Below, piece by piece: positions 30,431 through 40,522 of a stretch of DNA of 64,000 bases; position 1 is the first letter of the stretch; each line of letters starts with the position of its first letter. The notes beneath the pieces are model-generated. The model was not told where the DNA came from. It made no database searches and was given only the letters and a program-made list of their open reading frames with translations. This DNA comes from Xenorhabdus griffiniae (GTDB taxonomy: Bacteria > Pseudomonadota > Gammaproteobacteria > Enterobacterales > Enterobacteriaceae), in contig NZ_CP147737.1 in the NCBI RefSeq assembly GCF_037265215.1, positions 1,768,001 to 1,832,000 of the forward strand. The letters are read 5' to 3'. The translations under genes were made by a program, and so were the position numbers.

Positions 30431-32776
30431 ATGCAGCCGATAATATTTTCTCTTTTTACCTGTTTATTTGCCATTTGGCGAAAACCAACGCCATTTATCA
30501 GTCTAAATTGGGCGGCATTAGCCATTATATTGGGAGTTTTTCCCTTATTATTCCTTGCAGAGCTTCCTCAACAAAAAGTCATTCAATACCTGGTTATCCT
30601 TGCGTTTTGCTTATTATTTTTTCCTTATAAGATTATACGACTAGTATCATTAGCATTATGGGCATTTATTTTCGGATGTTGGCATGGCCAGCATATATTG
30701 GCTCAAGTCACCTATTTCAGCGAAACATCCCGCACTGCAATCGTTATGATTGATAGTGTATCGTTGGAAAATAATACGAAGAAGGAAGATAAGAAGGCGC
30801 GTTATCGTATTAAGCTGATTGAGAGTGATGGGAAATATATTATTCCTGCCTTATATGCGTCAGTATCATGGAACTCTCAAGAGTTGCTATGTGCCGGTCA
30901 GAAGTGGCAGATGACAATGAAACTCAGACCTGTTCATGCTCAATTAAACCATGGTAGTTTCGATAGCCAGCGATATTCACTTTCTATTCGCCAGCCATTG
31001 AATGGAAAAATTATTGAGGCAAAACCTCTCGATAAAAATTGTAATCTCCGACAAAGTCTCATTAATAAGCTGTTACCAGAAATTCAACCATTAAAACAGG
31101 CGGGTATTGTCTTAGCACTCTCGTTTGGTGAAAGGACGTGGTTGGATAAATCCACTCGCTTGCTATTACAGCAGACAGGTATTGCGCATTTGATGGCAAT
31201 TTCAGGGCTGCATATTGCAATGGCCAGCTTATTTGGCTGGAGTTTTGCAAGAATGACGCAGTTTTTCTTTCCTGCAAAATGGATTGGATTTCGCTTTCCA
31301 TTGATCATGGGCTGGTTAACCGCAATGCTGTATGGGTGGTTGTCTGGTTGGGGAATTCCAGCCGTTCGGGCAATATTAGGGCTAACTTTATGGATTTATT
31401 TACGGTGCAAAAGCCGGCTGTGTTTTTCATGGCAATGGGCTTTATGGAGTGCCGCCTTGATTTTATTTTTCGATCCTTTGGCAATACTTTCTGACAGTTT
31501 CTGGCTCTCATTTACTGCGGTAATGGCACTGTTATTTTGGTTTTATTGGATGCCTTTGCCAGAAAAGATACGTCAGGGGTGGCAGTGGTCATGGCTGCGC
31601 GCACTGCATATGCAGTTGGGCATGTTGCTAATGTTGTTACCGTTACAGCTTTTGTTATTTCAGAGCGTTAATATTGCATCATTGGTGGCTAACCTGTGGG
31701 CTATTCCAATTATCTCTTTTTTATCTGTTCCGTTGGTTATGTTGGGGATGGTTTGTCTCTTTCTTCCGGTGATCCAACCCTTTTTATGGCAGCTTGTTGA
31801 TTACAGTATTTTATTTGCTTTGGCACCTTTACCTATTTTGACATATTCATGGTTTGAAACAGGGTACTATCCGATAGTTATTACGTTAATCGGCTGGTTT
31901 TTTGTTGTGATTTGGCGCTTAGATTGGTGGCGATCCTATAAATGGTTGTTGGGCGTTTGCATTGGAATTATTGCGTGTTATTCCAAACGTTCTAATGATT
32001 ATCAATGGCGTTTTTCCATGCTGGATGTGGGGCATGGATTAGCTGTGGTCATCGATAAGGGAGGGGAAGCGATTGTATTTGATACAGGAAATCGTTGGGA
32101 AACGGGCAGCATGGCAGAAAAAGTTATTGAACCTTATTTGCGTTGGCATCGGTTAACACCAGGGCAAATAATCCTGAGTCATGATCATCTGGATCATACG
32201 GGAGGAATAGAATATCTAACTGAAAAGTATCCCGATATCCAAATTAGAAGCCCTTCTCTAAATCAGGCCCATTTACCTTGTGTCCGTGGTGAAAAGTGGA
32301 CATGGCAGGGATTAAATTTTGCCGTTCTTTGGCCTCCAGAAAAGTCAGTTATAGTTGGCAATGATCAATCTTGCGTGATCCGTATTGATGATGGTAAGTA
32401 CAGTCTATTATTAACAGGAGATTTAGAAAAACCGGGCGAATACCGCTTATTGGAGCTTGAGAAGGATCATCTGCGTGCAACAATACTACAAGTACCTCAT
32501 CATGGGAGTAACACCTCTTCTACTTCGGTATTTATGCGCAGAGTTATGCCTCGATATGCTTTGGCTTCAGTTGCACGCTATAGCCCGTGGCGATTGCCTT
32601 CAGTAAAGGTGAAACAACGCTACAAAAATGCTGGCATTGAATGGCATAGCACAGCGGTTTCTGGTCAGATAACCGGCTATGTTTATCGCGATGACATTAA
32701 ATTAAAAGGTTATCGACAACAAATAGTGTCACGATGGTATCATCAGTGGTTTGGTATTCATGGCGATCATGAGTAG
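30431..32776 (+). CDS. comEC: ComEC/Rec2 family DNA uptake channel protein
   Basis: Homologue of E. coli YcaI and of ComEC, the predicted inner-membrane channel for single-stranded DNA uptake. 781 residues. N-terminal hydrophobic helices (about 5-75), a soluble segment, the Competence domain of multiple helices (about 215-500, containing HLMAISGLHIAMASL), and a C-terminal metallo-beta-lactamase-like domain with SHDHLDHTGG and LQVPHHGSNTSST. ATG at 30431. Just upstream of msbA, as ycaI is in E. coli. Whether this organism is competent cannot be told here. Confidence 0.93.
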   Translation: MQPIIFSLFTCLFAIWRKPTPFISLNWAALAIILGVFPLLFLAELPQQKVIQYLVILAFCLLFFPYKIIRLVSLALWAFIFGCWHGQHILAQVTYFSETSRTAIVMIDSVSLENNTKKEDKKARYRIKLIESDGKYIIPALYASVSWNSQELLCAGQKWQMTMKLRPVHAQLNHGSFDSQRYSLSIRQPLNGKIIEAKPLDKNCNLRQSLINKLLPEIQPLKQAGIVLALSFGERTWLDKSTRLLLQQTGIAHLMAISGLHIAMASLFGWSFARMTQFFFPAKWIGFRFPLIMGWLTAMLYGWLSGWGIPAVRAILGLTLWIYLRCKSRLCFSWQWALWSAALILFFDPLAILSDSFWLSFTAVMALLFWFYWMPLPEKIRQGWQWSWLRALHMQLGMLLMLLPLQLLLFQSVNIASLVANLWAIPIISFLSVPLVMLGMVCLFLPVIQPFLWQLVDYSILFALAPLPILTYSWFETGYYPIVITLIGWFFVVIWRLDWWRSYKWLLGVCIGIIACYSKRSNDYQWRFSMLDVGHGLAVVIDKGGEAIVFDTGNRWETGSMAEKVIEPYLRWHRLTPGQIILSHDHLDHTGGIEYLTEKYPDIQIRSPSLNQAHLPCVRGEKWTWQGLNFAVLWPPEKSVIVGNDQSCVIRIDDGKYSLLLTGDLEKPGEYRLLELEKDHLRATILQVPHHGSNTSSTSVFMRRVMPRYALASVARYSPWRLPSVKVKQRYKNAGIEWHSTAVSGQITGYVYRDDIKLKGYRQQIVSRWYHQWFGIHGDHE

Positions 32777-32814
32777 AATGATTCGCTATTTCTTTTGGTT
32801 TTGGTAACTCAATA

Positions 32815-34560
32815 ATGAATGATAAAGACCTTTCTACCTGGCAGACCTTTCGCCGATTGTGGCCGATCATTACCCCTTTTAAAATCGGTCTGATCGTCTC
32901 GGCGGTTGCGCTAGTCATTAATGCTGCCGGTGATACATTGATGCTTTCCTTGTTGAAGCCTTTGCTTGATGAGGGTTTTGGTAAGGCAGACATTGGCGTA
33001 TTGAAGTGGATGCCACTGGTTGTTATCGGATTGATGTTGTTGCGTGGCATATCTGGTTTTATATCGAGTTATTGTCTCTCTTGGGTATCAGGCAAAGTGG
33101 TCATGCAGATGCGTCGCCGCCTGTTCAATCATATGATGGGAATGCCTGTTTCCTTCTTTGACCAGCAATCCACGGGGACTTTGCTTTCCCGTATTACATA
33201 CGATTCAGAACAGGTTGCCTCATCTTCCTCCGGTGCATTAGTGACGGTTGTCAGGGAAGGCGCATCAATTATTGGCCTGTTTATACTGATGTTTTATTAC
33301 AGTTGGGAACTCTCGCTTATTTTGATCGTCATTGCGCCGATAGTTGCGGGAGTTATTCGTCTTGTTTCCGTGCGTTTTCGTAATATTAGTAAAAATATGC
33401 AAAGCAGCATGGGGATGGTAACAACCAGTGCTGAACAGATGCTGAAAGGGCACAAAGAAGTTTTAATTTTTGGTGGTCAAAAAGTTGAAACTGAACGCTT
33501 TAACAAAGTCAGCAACCATATGCGCCAGCAGGGTATGAAAATGGTCACTGCTGATTCCATTTCAGATCCGATTATCCAGCTTATTGCTTCTTTTGCACTG
33601 GCATTTATCCTGTATGCAGCCAGTTTTCCTGAAATTATGGGGGCTTTAACCGCAGGGAAAATCACTGTTGTATTTTCATCTATGATTGCCCTGATGCGCC
33701 CATTGAAGTCCTTAACTAACGTTAATGCTCAATTCCAACGTGGTATGGCTGCATGTCAGACCTTATTTACTATCCTGGATATGGAGCAGGAAAAAGACGA
33801 AGGTAAATTGGAAATCAAAAAGGCAAAAGGCAATCTTGAATTCCGACATGTTACTTTCTGTTATCCAACCAAGGATCATCCTGCATTGAAAAATATTTCA
33901 ATGACGATCCCAGCGGGAAAGACGATTGCATTGGTGGGCCGTTCAGGATCAGGTAAATCGACAATTGCTAATCTCATGACGCGTTTTTATGACGTGAATG
34001 AAGGTGAAATAGTATTAGACGGTCATGACCTGCGTGAATATACCCTGGCTTCACTGCGTAACCAAATCGCGTTGGTATCGCAAAATGTCCACCTATTCAA
34101 TGATACGGTTGCCAATAATATTGCTTACGCTAGCGAAGGATGCTTTAGTCGCGAAGAGATAGAGCGGGCGGCAGAAATGGCTTATGCAATGGACTTTATC
34201 AAAAAACTGGATAATGGCCTTGATACCATGATCGGTGAAAATGGTGTTTTGCTTTCTGGGGGCCAGCGTCAGCGTATTGCGATTGCCCGTGCTTTATTGC
34301 GTGATTCTCCGATTTTAATTTTGGATGAAGCCACTTCTGCATTGGATACAGAATCTGAACGGGCAATTCAGGCTGCATTAGATGAATTACAGAAAAACAG
34401 AACTTCATTGGTCATTGCTCACCGCCTTTCTACTATTGAAAATGCCGATGAAATTATCGTCATTGAAGATGGGAATATCATAGAAAGGGGCAATCATGCG
34501 ACTTTGTTGCAACATGATGGGGCATATGCTCAGTTACATAGGATGCAATTTGGCCAATGA
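32815..34560 (+). CDS. msbA: Lipid A flippase MsbA
   Basis: ABC exporter homodimer that flips lipid A core across the inner membrane. 581 residues (E. coli 582). Six-helix membrane domain (about 1-320), Walker [10 protein letters not shown] at about 378, signature [16 protein letters not shown] and Walker [13 protein letters not shown]. Its stop overlaps the lpxK start (ATGA), so the two are translationally coupled as in E. coli. Confidence 0.98.
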   Translation: MNDKDLSTWQTFRRLWPIITPFKIGLIVSAVALVINAAGDTLMLSLLKPLLDEGFGKADIGVLKWMPLVVIGLMLLRGISGFISSYCLSWVSGKVVMQMRRRLFNHMMGMPVSFFDQQSTGTLLSRITYDSEQVASSSSGALVTVVREGASIIGLFILMFYYSWELSLILIVIAPIVAGVIRLVSVRFRNISKNMQSSMGMVTTSAEQMLKGHKEVLIFGGQKVETERFNKVSNHMRQQGMKMVTADSISDPIIQLIASFALAFILYAASFPEIMGALTAGKITVVFSSMIALMRPLKSLTNVNAQFQRGMAACQTLFTILDMEQEKDEGKLEIKKAKGNLEFRHVTFCYPTKDHPALKNISMTIPAGKTIALVGRSGSGKSTIANLMTRFYDVNEGEIVLDGHDLREYTLASLRNQIALVSQNVHLFNDTVANNIAYASEGCFSREEIERAAEMAYAMDFIKKLDNGLDTMIGENGVLLSGGQRQRIAIARALLRDSPILILDEATSALDTESERAIQAALDELQKNRTSLVIAHRLSTIENADEIIVIEDGNIIERGNHATLLQHDGAYAQLHRMQFGQ

Positions 34561-35549
34561 TTGAACGCATATGGTCAGGTCGCTCGCGGCTTTACATCGT
34601 ATTATTGCCATTATCAGCCCTTTATGGGCTGATAAGCGGCTTGCGGCGTTTAAGCTATAAACTAGGGTTGAGCCGCTCCTGGAAAGCACCAGTGCCTGTT
34701 GTGGTTGTCGGTAATTTGACGGCAGGAGGAAATGGCAAAACTCCGGTTGTTATTTGGCTGGTTGAACAATTGCAGCAAAAAGGTTATCGGGTTGGCGTTG
34801 TTTCGCGTGGTTATGGTGGGAAATCGGCACATTACCCGTTATTGGTTACCGATGAAGTAACAACGGCACAAGCAGGGGATGAACCTGTTTTAATTCGTCG
34901 TCGTACTGGTGTACCTGTTGCAGTGGCACCAAAGCGAGCAGAAGCCATTCAGGCATTATTATCACATGCTCCGGTTGATATCGTCATTACCGATGATGGT
35001 CTTCAGCATTATGCCTTGCAGCGTGATTATGAGATTGTCGTCATTGATGGCGTTCGTCGTTTTGGCAATGGTTGCTGGTTGCCTGCTGGCCCTATGCGAG
35101 AATTGGCGGGACGCTTGAATAGTGTCAATGCCATCATTGTTAATGGTGGAACACCCGAATCGGGTGAATTACCAATGACTCTAAAGGGCGATTTGGCGGT
35201 TAATTTGCTGACTGGGGAAACGCGAAAGGTGACTGATCTTTCCAATGGTGTTGCGATGGCAGGAATTGGTCATCCACCACGTTTTTTTGCAACATTGCAG
35301 CAATTAGGAGCGAAATTACAGAAAACATACGCTTTTGCTGATCATCAGGCGTACGAAAAATCTCAACTATTGGCCCTGGCAAATAGTGATCAAAATTTAT
35401 TGATGACAGAAAAAGATGCGGTTAAATGTTTCCAATTTGCCCAACCTAACTGGTGGTATTTGCCTGTACACGCTGAATTACCTGAGGAAAAAGGGCAAAA
35501 GGTGTTGAATGATATCTGTGCCTTACTGCCAACATTAAATACTCGCTAA
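34557..35549 (+). CDS. lpxK: Tetraacyldisaccharide 4'-kinase
   Basis: Adds the 4'-phosphate of lipid A at the inner membrane. 330 residues (E. coli 328). N-terminal membrane anchor and P-loop [12 protein letters not shown] at about residue 52; [12 protein letters not shown] and MTEKDAVKC are typical. Overlaps msbA by four bases. E. coli ycaQ, which lies after lpxK there, is absent; ycaR follows directly. Confidence 0.97.
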   Translation: MIERIWSGRSRLYIVLLPLSALYGLISGLRRLSYKLGLSRSWKAPVPVVVVGNLTAGGNGKTPVVIWLVEQLQQKGYRVGVVSRGYGGKSAHYPLLVTDEVTTAQAGDEPVLIRRRTGVPVAVAPKRAEAIQALLSHAPVDIVITDDGLQHYALQRDYEIVVIDGVRRFGNGCWLPAGPMRELAGRLNSVNAIIVNGGTPESGELPMTLKGDLAVNLLTGETRKVTDLSNGVAMAGIGHPPRFFATLQQLGAKLQKTYAFADHQAYEKSQLLALANSDQNLLMTEKDAVKCFQFAQPNWWYLPVHAELPEEKGQKVLNDICALLPTLNTR

Positions 35550-35673
35550 TAATGCCAGGCTATTCTCACCTCACCATACTAAGCAAAATAAGGGAAATTA
35601 AACAAAGCAACAAAGTTAACGGTGATACATTGCTTATGGTATTCTGAGCCACATTAAATTTGATGGGGGATAT

Positions 35674-35853
35674 ATGGATCACCGTTTACTCGAAATCATT
35701 GCTTGTCCGCTATGTCATGGCAAGCTCAGTTATGATAAAGAAAACTTTGAACTGATTTGTAAGTTTGATCGTCTCGCTTTTCCCTTCCGTGATGGCATTC
35801 CTGTGTTACTAGAGAATGAAGCACGTGTCTTGCCTACAGAGGAAAATCAATAA
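35674..35853 (+). CDS. ycaR: Trm112-like protein YcaR (UPF0434)
   Basis: 59 residues: [20 protein letters not shown]..., with the CPLC pair at 11-14 and a third cysteine in LICKFD, then [19 protein letters not shown], all as in E. coli YcaR. GGGGGA lies about five bases before the ATG. Resembles the zinc-ribbon Trm112 family but with an incomplete ligand set. It ends three bases before kdsB, so co-transcription with kdsB is likely. Function not established. Confidence 0.93.
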   Translation: MDHRLLEIIACPLCHGKLSYDKENFELICKFDRLAFPFRDGIPVLLENEARVLPTEENQ

Positions 35854-35856
35854 CCC

Positions 35857-36606
35857 ATGTTTACCGTTATCATTCCGGCACGTTTTTCCTCAACCCGTTT
35901 ACCTGGAAAACCATTGGCTGATATTCATGGTAAGCCAATGGTTGTGCGTGTGATGGAACGGGCTGTCCGTTCTGGTGCTGATCGGGTTATTGTGGCAACG
36001 GATCATCAAGAAGTGTTTGATGCAGTGATTGCCGCAGGCGGTGAGGCTTGCATGACACGTGAAAATCACCATTCAGGTACAGAGCGTTTGGCTGAGGTTA
36101 TCGATAAATACCAATTTGCTGATGATGAAATTATTGTGAATGTTCAGGGTGATGAACCCCTTATCCCAGAACAGATCATCAAACAAGTGGCTGATAATTT
36201 AGCTGACAGTAATGCAGGAATGGCAACGCTTGCCGTGCAGATCCAGAATGCAGAAGAAGCATTTAATCCCAATGCTGTTAAAGTTGTGATGGATTCGCAA
36301 GGTTATGCCCTCTATTTTTCTCGTGCTACGATCCCATGGGAACGTGATCGCTTTATGCAATCAACAGAGTCTATTGGAGAGCATTTCCTGCGCCATATTG
36401 GAATTTATGCGTATCGGGCGGGGTTTATTCGACGTTATATCCAGTGGTCGCCAAGCCCCTTGGAAAGTATCGAAATGCTCGAACAATTAAGGGTGCTTTG
36501 GTACGGTGAAAAGATCCATGTAGCAAAAGCCCTGCAAGCGCCTGGTACAGGGGTTGATACACCGGAAGATCTACAAGCCGTCAGAAAAGTTTTTGCCACA
36601 CTCTGA
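35857..36606 (+). CDS. kdsB: 3-deoxy-manno-octulosonate cytidylyltransferase
   Basis: Activates KDO as CMP-KDO for lipopolysaccharide core synthesis. 249 residues (E. coli 248). Nucleotide-binding [18 protein letters not shown] at the N-terminus; [11 protein letters not shown] and [15 protein letters not shown] are family motifs. Directly after ycaR. Confidence 0.97.
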   Translation: MFTVIIPARFSSTRLPGKPLADIHGKPMVVRVMERAVRSGADRVIVATDHQEVFDAVIAAGGEACMTRENHHSGTERLAEVIDKYQFADDEIIVNVQGDEPLIPEQIIKQVADNLADSNAGMATLAVQIQNAEEAFNPNAVKVVMDSQGYALYFSRATIPWERDRFMQSTESIGEHFLRHIGIYAYRAGFIRRYIQWSPSPLESIEMLEQLRVLWYGEKIHVAKALQAPGTGVDTPEDLQAVRKVFATL

Positions 36607-36634
36607 TCTTCTTGTTTGAAATCGGGTGAAATTT

Positions 36635-36676
36635 AAAAGAGAATGCCGTAACGTTTATACAGCATTCTCTTTTTTC
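36635..36676. terminator. Terminator between convergent kdsB and elyC
   Basis: aaaagagaatgc (36635-36646) pairs with gcattctctttt (36662-36673), loop about 15, T run on the plus strand and an A/T-rich exit on the other. Serves both genes. Confidence 0.85.
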
Positions 36677-36702
36677 GTCACACTTCACTGCTCATTCTGA
36701 TG

Positions 36703-37530
36703 TTATTTCTCACCCTCTTTTGGTTGAAGGTCTTTTGATTGTTCAATACGTATATCCTGACTTACCGGTTTAATAGCCTGCCAGATGCGGCCTAATGTCT
36801 CATACCAGGCACGCTCGGTGTGTGATAAATAGTAGGAAGAAGGAAGATATTTTTCCCACGAATATAGAGGCGTTGTGACGGCCAATTGATTGGCAGGACC
36901 CGCAATGGGATGCAGACCTCGTTGTACAAAAAACTTGAGGGCTCGTTCCATATGATTGGCCGAAGTGACAAGAATGAAAGGTTGTTGCCCAACGATTTTT
37001 TCAACTTCAGCAGCTTCTTCTTCTGTATCTAAGGGTTTTTTTAATGCTATCGTGTCTTCTACAGGAATTCCCAGAGATTGTGCTACCATAGCAGCAACTT
37101 CGGCACTGCTAATGGCATTAACGCCTTTACCGCCAGTAAAAATCATTTTGGCGCCAGGATTGAGACGATATAACCGAATCCCCTCCGTCACTCTGGGCAA
37201 GCTGTTACTGATAAGGTTGGCGCTGGGAGCCCATTGGGGGTTATAAGTAAAAGCGCCTCCAAGAACCACAATATATTTTATGGGAGTGATAGGAGTTGTG
37301 TCTGGTTCATAGCGTTGAACATATTTTCCCTCGACAGGGAGTAAGAGTTTATCCGCGACAGGCTGTAAACTAAATAAAAGTAATGCCAGCCAACTGAGTG
37401 ATAAAATGGCTTTCCCTGTTTTTTGCCAACGGGTAACCCACAATAATAACAGGGCGGCAAAAGAGACGATAATAATCAACGGTAAAGGCATTAATAGTGA
37501 GCCGATATATTTTTTTAGCAGAAATAACAT
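36703..37530 (-). CDS. elyC: Envelope biogenesis factor ElyC (DUF218)
   Basis: Inner-membrane protein linked in E. coli to undecaprenyl-phosphate metabolism and peptidoglycan synthesis at low temperature. 275 residues (E. coli 259). Two N-terminal helices (about 10-30 and 40-60), then the DUF218 domain with YIVVLGGAFTYNPQWAPSAN, MIFTGGKG and FILVTSANHMERA. The extra length is a polar C-terminal tail. Divergent from cmoM, convergent with kdsB. Confidence 0.94.
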   Translation of the reverse strand: MLFLLKKYIGSLLMPLPLIIIVSFAALLLLWVTRWQKTGKAILSLSWLALLLFSLQPVADKLLLPVEGKYVQRYEPDTTPITPIKYIVVLGGAFTYNPQWAPSANLISNSLPRVTEGIRLYRLNPGAKMIFTGGKGVNAISSAEVAAMVAQSLGIPVEDTIALKKPLDTEEEAAEVEKIVGQQPFILVTSANHMERALKFFVQRGLHPIAGPANQLAVTTPLYSWEKYLPSSYYLSHTERAWYETLGRIWQAIKPVSQDIRIEQSKDLQPKEGEK

Positions 37531-37714
37531 TGATTGGCCTTGGGTTGGTTAAATTATAATCGCGCAATGGCAAATTTAAGGCTAAAAGTAGTTAATTAAA
37601 AGATTACTGTGCCAAAATACATAGTAGTAAAAATAACGGTAGTAAAAATAGCAGTAGATAGCATCATTACTCAATAGATAAATTAAATTTAGCTTATAAG
37701 TGGGGCGGTTTTTC

Positions 37715-38500
37715 ATGCGGGATCGCAATTTCGATGATATTGCAGACAAATTTTCGCGTAATATTTACGGCACAACCAAAGGTAAAATCAGGCAGGCCGT
37801 TGTCTGGCAGGATATTAACGAATTGCTGAATCATTTGCCTCAACGTCCTTTGCTCATTTTGGATGCGGGGGGCGGTGAAGGTAATATGGCCTGCCAGTTA
37901 GCTGAATTGGGACATCAGGTCATACTTTGTGATTTATCAAAAGAGATGATCCAGAGAGCGGAACATAACGCCGAAGAACGGGGTGTTCTCGCTCAGATGC
38001 AATTTATTCAAAGCCCGGTACAGGAAATTCACCAGCATATTGAACAGCCCGTTGATCTGATTTTATTTCATGCTGTCTTGGAATGGATCACCGACCAAAA
38101 AAATGTAATAGAAACATTGGAAGATATGATAACGCCCGGTGGTGCACTTTCATTAATGTTTTATAATGCGAATGGGCTGGTCATGCGTAATGCTATCTTG
38201 GGTAACTTTCATTTGGCGACGCCTAATATTCAGCGTCGTCGAAAACGCTCTCTATCGCCACAAAATCCATTAATACCAGAACAGGTATATCAATGGCTAA
38301 CTGAACTTAAGATGGAAATAACAGGTAAAACAGGCGTGAGAGTTTTTCACGATTATTTGCAAAGTCGTCAATTACAAGACACAAATTTTCCGGCGTTGCT
38401 TGAACTTGAACAGCGTTATTGCAGACAGGAGCCCTATATCAGCCTGGGGCGTTACATTCATGTGATGGCACGCAAGCCTACCTTAAAGAGCGAATTATGA
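37715..38500 (+). CDS. cmoM: tRNA 5-carboxymethoxyuridine methyltransferase CmoM (SmtA)
   Basis: SAM-dependent methylation of cmo5U34 in tRNA. 261 residues from the ATG at 37715 ([20 protein letters not shown]), matching the E. coli start and length, with GGGGCGG upstream. Motif [10 protein letters not shown]. Its stop overlaps the mukF ATG (ATGA), so it leads the mukFEB operon as in E. coli. Confidence 0.96.
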   Translation: MRDRNFDDIADKFSRNIYGTTKGKIRQAVVWQDINELLNHLPQRPLLILDAGGGEGNMACQLAELGHQVILCDLSKEMIQRAEHNAEERGVLAQMQFIQSPVQEIHQHIEQPVDLILFHAVLEWITDQKNVIETLEDMITPGGALSLMFYNANGLVMRNAILGNFHLATPNIQRRRKRSLSPQNPLIPEQVYQWLTELKMEITGKTGVRVFHDYLQSRQLQDTNFPALLELEQRYCRQEPYISLGRYIHVMARKPTLKSEL

Positions 38501-39819
38501 GTGAATATTCCCAGACGGTTCCTGAACTTGTGTCCTGGGCCAGAAAAAATGATTTTTCAATTTCGTTGCCACCAGAACGCTTGGCTTTTTTGCTGGCTAT
38601 TGCCGTATTAAACAGTGAACGGCTTGATGGTGAAATGAGTGAAGGGGAGCTGGTGGATGCCTTTCGTGAAGTCTGTAAAGGTTTTGAGCAGACTTCGGAA
38701 GCGGTATCCGTCAGGGCAAATAATGCCATTAATGATATGGTGCGCCAGAAGTTACTTAACCGTTTTACCAGTGAATTGGCGGATGGCAATGCCATTTATC
38801 GCCTGACTCCACTGGGAATTGGCATCAGTGATTATTACATCCGCCAGCGTGAATTCTCCACGTTGCGTCTTTCTATGCAGTTATCTATCGTTGCTAACGA
38901 ATTGCACAGGGCAGCGGAGGCAGCCGAAGAAGGGGGCGATGAATTGCATTGGCACCGCAATGTTTTTGCTCCTCTTAAATATTCTGTCGCTGAAATTTTT
39001 GACAGCATCGATATGTCCCAGCGCTTGATGGATGAACAGCAAAACAGTGTAAAAACTGATATCGCCGCACTACTCAATCAGGATTGGCAGGCGGCCATCG
39101 CTAATTGTGAACAACTGTTGTCTGAAACCTCCGGCACGTTGCGGGAACTTCAGGATACTTTGGAAGCGGCGGGCGATAAATTGCAGGCGAATCTATTACG
39201 TATCCAAGCCGCAAATATGGACAGCGGCGGTTCTGAGTTGGTCGATAAACTGGTTTTTGATTTGCAAAGCAAACTGGATCGCATTATCAGTTGGGGGCAA
39301 CAAGCTATTGATTTGTGGATAGGTTATGATCGCCATGTTCACAAATTTATCCGAACTGCCATTGATATGGATAAAAACCGCATTTTTGCCCAGCGCCTTC
39401 GTCAATCTATTCAACACTATTTTGACAGTCCGTGGACCTTGACAGTCGCTAACGCAGAACGTTTTCTGGATATGCGTGATGAAGAGCTGACTCTGCGTAA
39501 TGAAGAGGTAATGGGAGAGTTACCGCCAGAAATGGAATACGAAGAGTTTAGTGAAATCAATGAACAATTAGCTGAAATGATAGAGCAGGCGCTGGCGGTT
39601 TACCAGCAGGCAAAACTTCCTCTGGATTTGGGGGCTGTACTGCGCGACTACCTTGTCCAGTATCCACGTAAACGCCATTTTGATGTGGCACGTATCTTGG
39701 TGGATCAAGCGGTCAGGTTGGGGGTTGCAGAAGCGGATTTCTCTGGTTTACCGGCGGAATGGTTAGCGATTAATGATTACGGAGCCAAGGTACAGGCACA
39801 TGTCATCGACACATATTGA
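38497..39819 (+). CDS. mukF: Chromosome condensin kleisin MukF
   Basis: Kleisin subunit of the MukBEF condensin. 440 residues from ATG 38497 ([20 protein letters not shown]), exactly the E. coli length. N-terminal winged helix, helical middle domain and C-terminal winged helix that caps the MukB head ([20 protein letters not shown]). Overlaps cmoM by four bases and mukE by twenty. Confidence 0.97.
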   Translation: MSEYSQTVPELVSWARKNDFSISLPPERLAFLLAIAVLNSERLDGEMSEGELVDAFREVCKGFEQTSEAVSVRANNAINDMVRQKLLNRFTSELADGNAIYRLTPLGIGISDYYIRQREFSTLRLSMQLSIVANELHRAAEAAEEGGDELHWHRNVFAPLKYSVAEIFDSIDMSQRLMDEQQNSVKTDIAALLNQDWQAAIANCEQLLSETSGTLRELQDTLEAAGDKLQANLLRIQAANMDSGGSELVDKLVFDLQSKLDRIISWGQQAIDLWIGYDRHVHKFIRTAIDMDKNRIFAQRLRQSIQHYFDSPWTLTVANAERFLDMRDEELTLRNEEVMGELPPEMEYEEFSEINEQLAEMIEQALAVYQQAKLPLDLGAVLRDYLVQYPRKRHFDVARILVDQAVRLGVAEADFSGLPAEWLAINDYGAKVQAHVIDTY

Positions 39820-40522
39820 ACAACTTATGCCAGTGAAACTGGCTCAGGCATTATCCAATACACTTTTCCCTGAATTAGACAGTCAACTGCGTGCAGGGCG
39901 CCATATTAGTCTGGATGATCTTGATAATCATGCTTTTCTGATGGATTTTCAGGAAGAGTTGGAAATGTTTTATGCGCGTTATAACGTCGAGTTAATCCGT
40001 GCACCAGAAGGTTTTTTCTACCTGCGTCCCCGTTCGACGACGCTGATCCCGCGCTCTGTGTTGTCTGAATTGGATATGATGGTAGGTAAAATCCTGTGCT
40101 ACCTTTACCTTAGCCCAGAGCGCCTGTCTAATCAGGGGATATTTACCTTTCAGGAACTGTACGAAGAATTATTGTCATTGGCAGACGAAAATAAGTTGGT
40201 GAAATTAGTGAACCAACGTTCGACTGGTTCAGATCTGGACAAACAGAAATTGCAGGAAAAATCGCGTACAGCTTTAAACCGCTTACGCCGTCTGGGTATG
40301 GTTTATTTCCTGCAAAACGACAGTAATAAATTTACGATTACTGAAGCGGTATTTCGCTTCGGTGCAGATGTACGCAGCGGTGATGACCCACGCGAGGCAC
40401 AATTACGGATGATCCGTGATGGTGAAGCCATGCCAATAGAAAGGGAAACATCGCAGGAAGATAATGAACATGAAGAAGCATCAGGGCATTCAGCAGAAGG
40501 TACGGAGGATGAGCAGTCATGA
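39800..40522 (+). CDS. mukE: Chromosome condensin subunit MukE
   Basis: Kleisin-binding winged-helix subunit. 240 residues from ATG 39800 ([21 protein letters not shown]. coli starts MSSTNIEQ). The block [20 protein letters not shown] is unchanged. The C-terminal tail is acidic and slightly longer than in E. coli (234). The start lies inside mukF and the stop overlaps mukB (ATGA), a sign of tight coupling. Confidence 0.97.
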   Translation: MSSTHIEQLMPVKLAQALSNTLFPELDSQLRAGRHISLDDLDNHAFLMDFQEELEMFYARYNVELIRAPEGFFYLRPRSTTLIPRSVLSELDMMVGKILCYLYLSPERLSNQGIFTFQELYEELLSLADENKLVKLVNQRSTGSDLDKQKLQEKSRTALNRLRRLGMVYFLQNDSNKFTITEAVFRFGADVRSGDDPREAQLRMIRDGEAMPIERETSQEDNEHEEASGHSAEGTEDEQS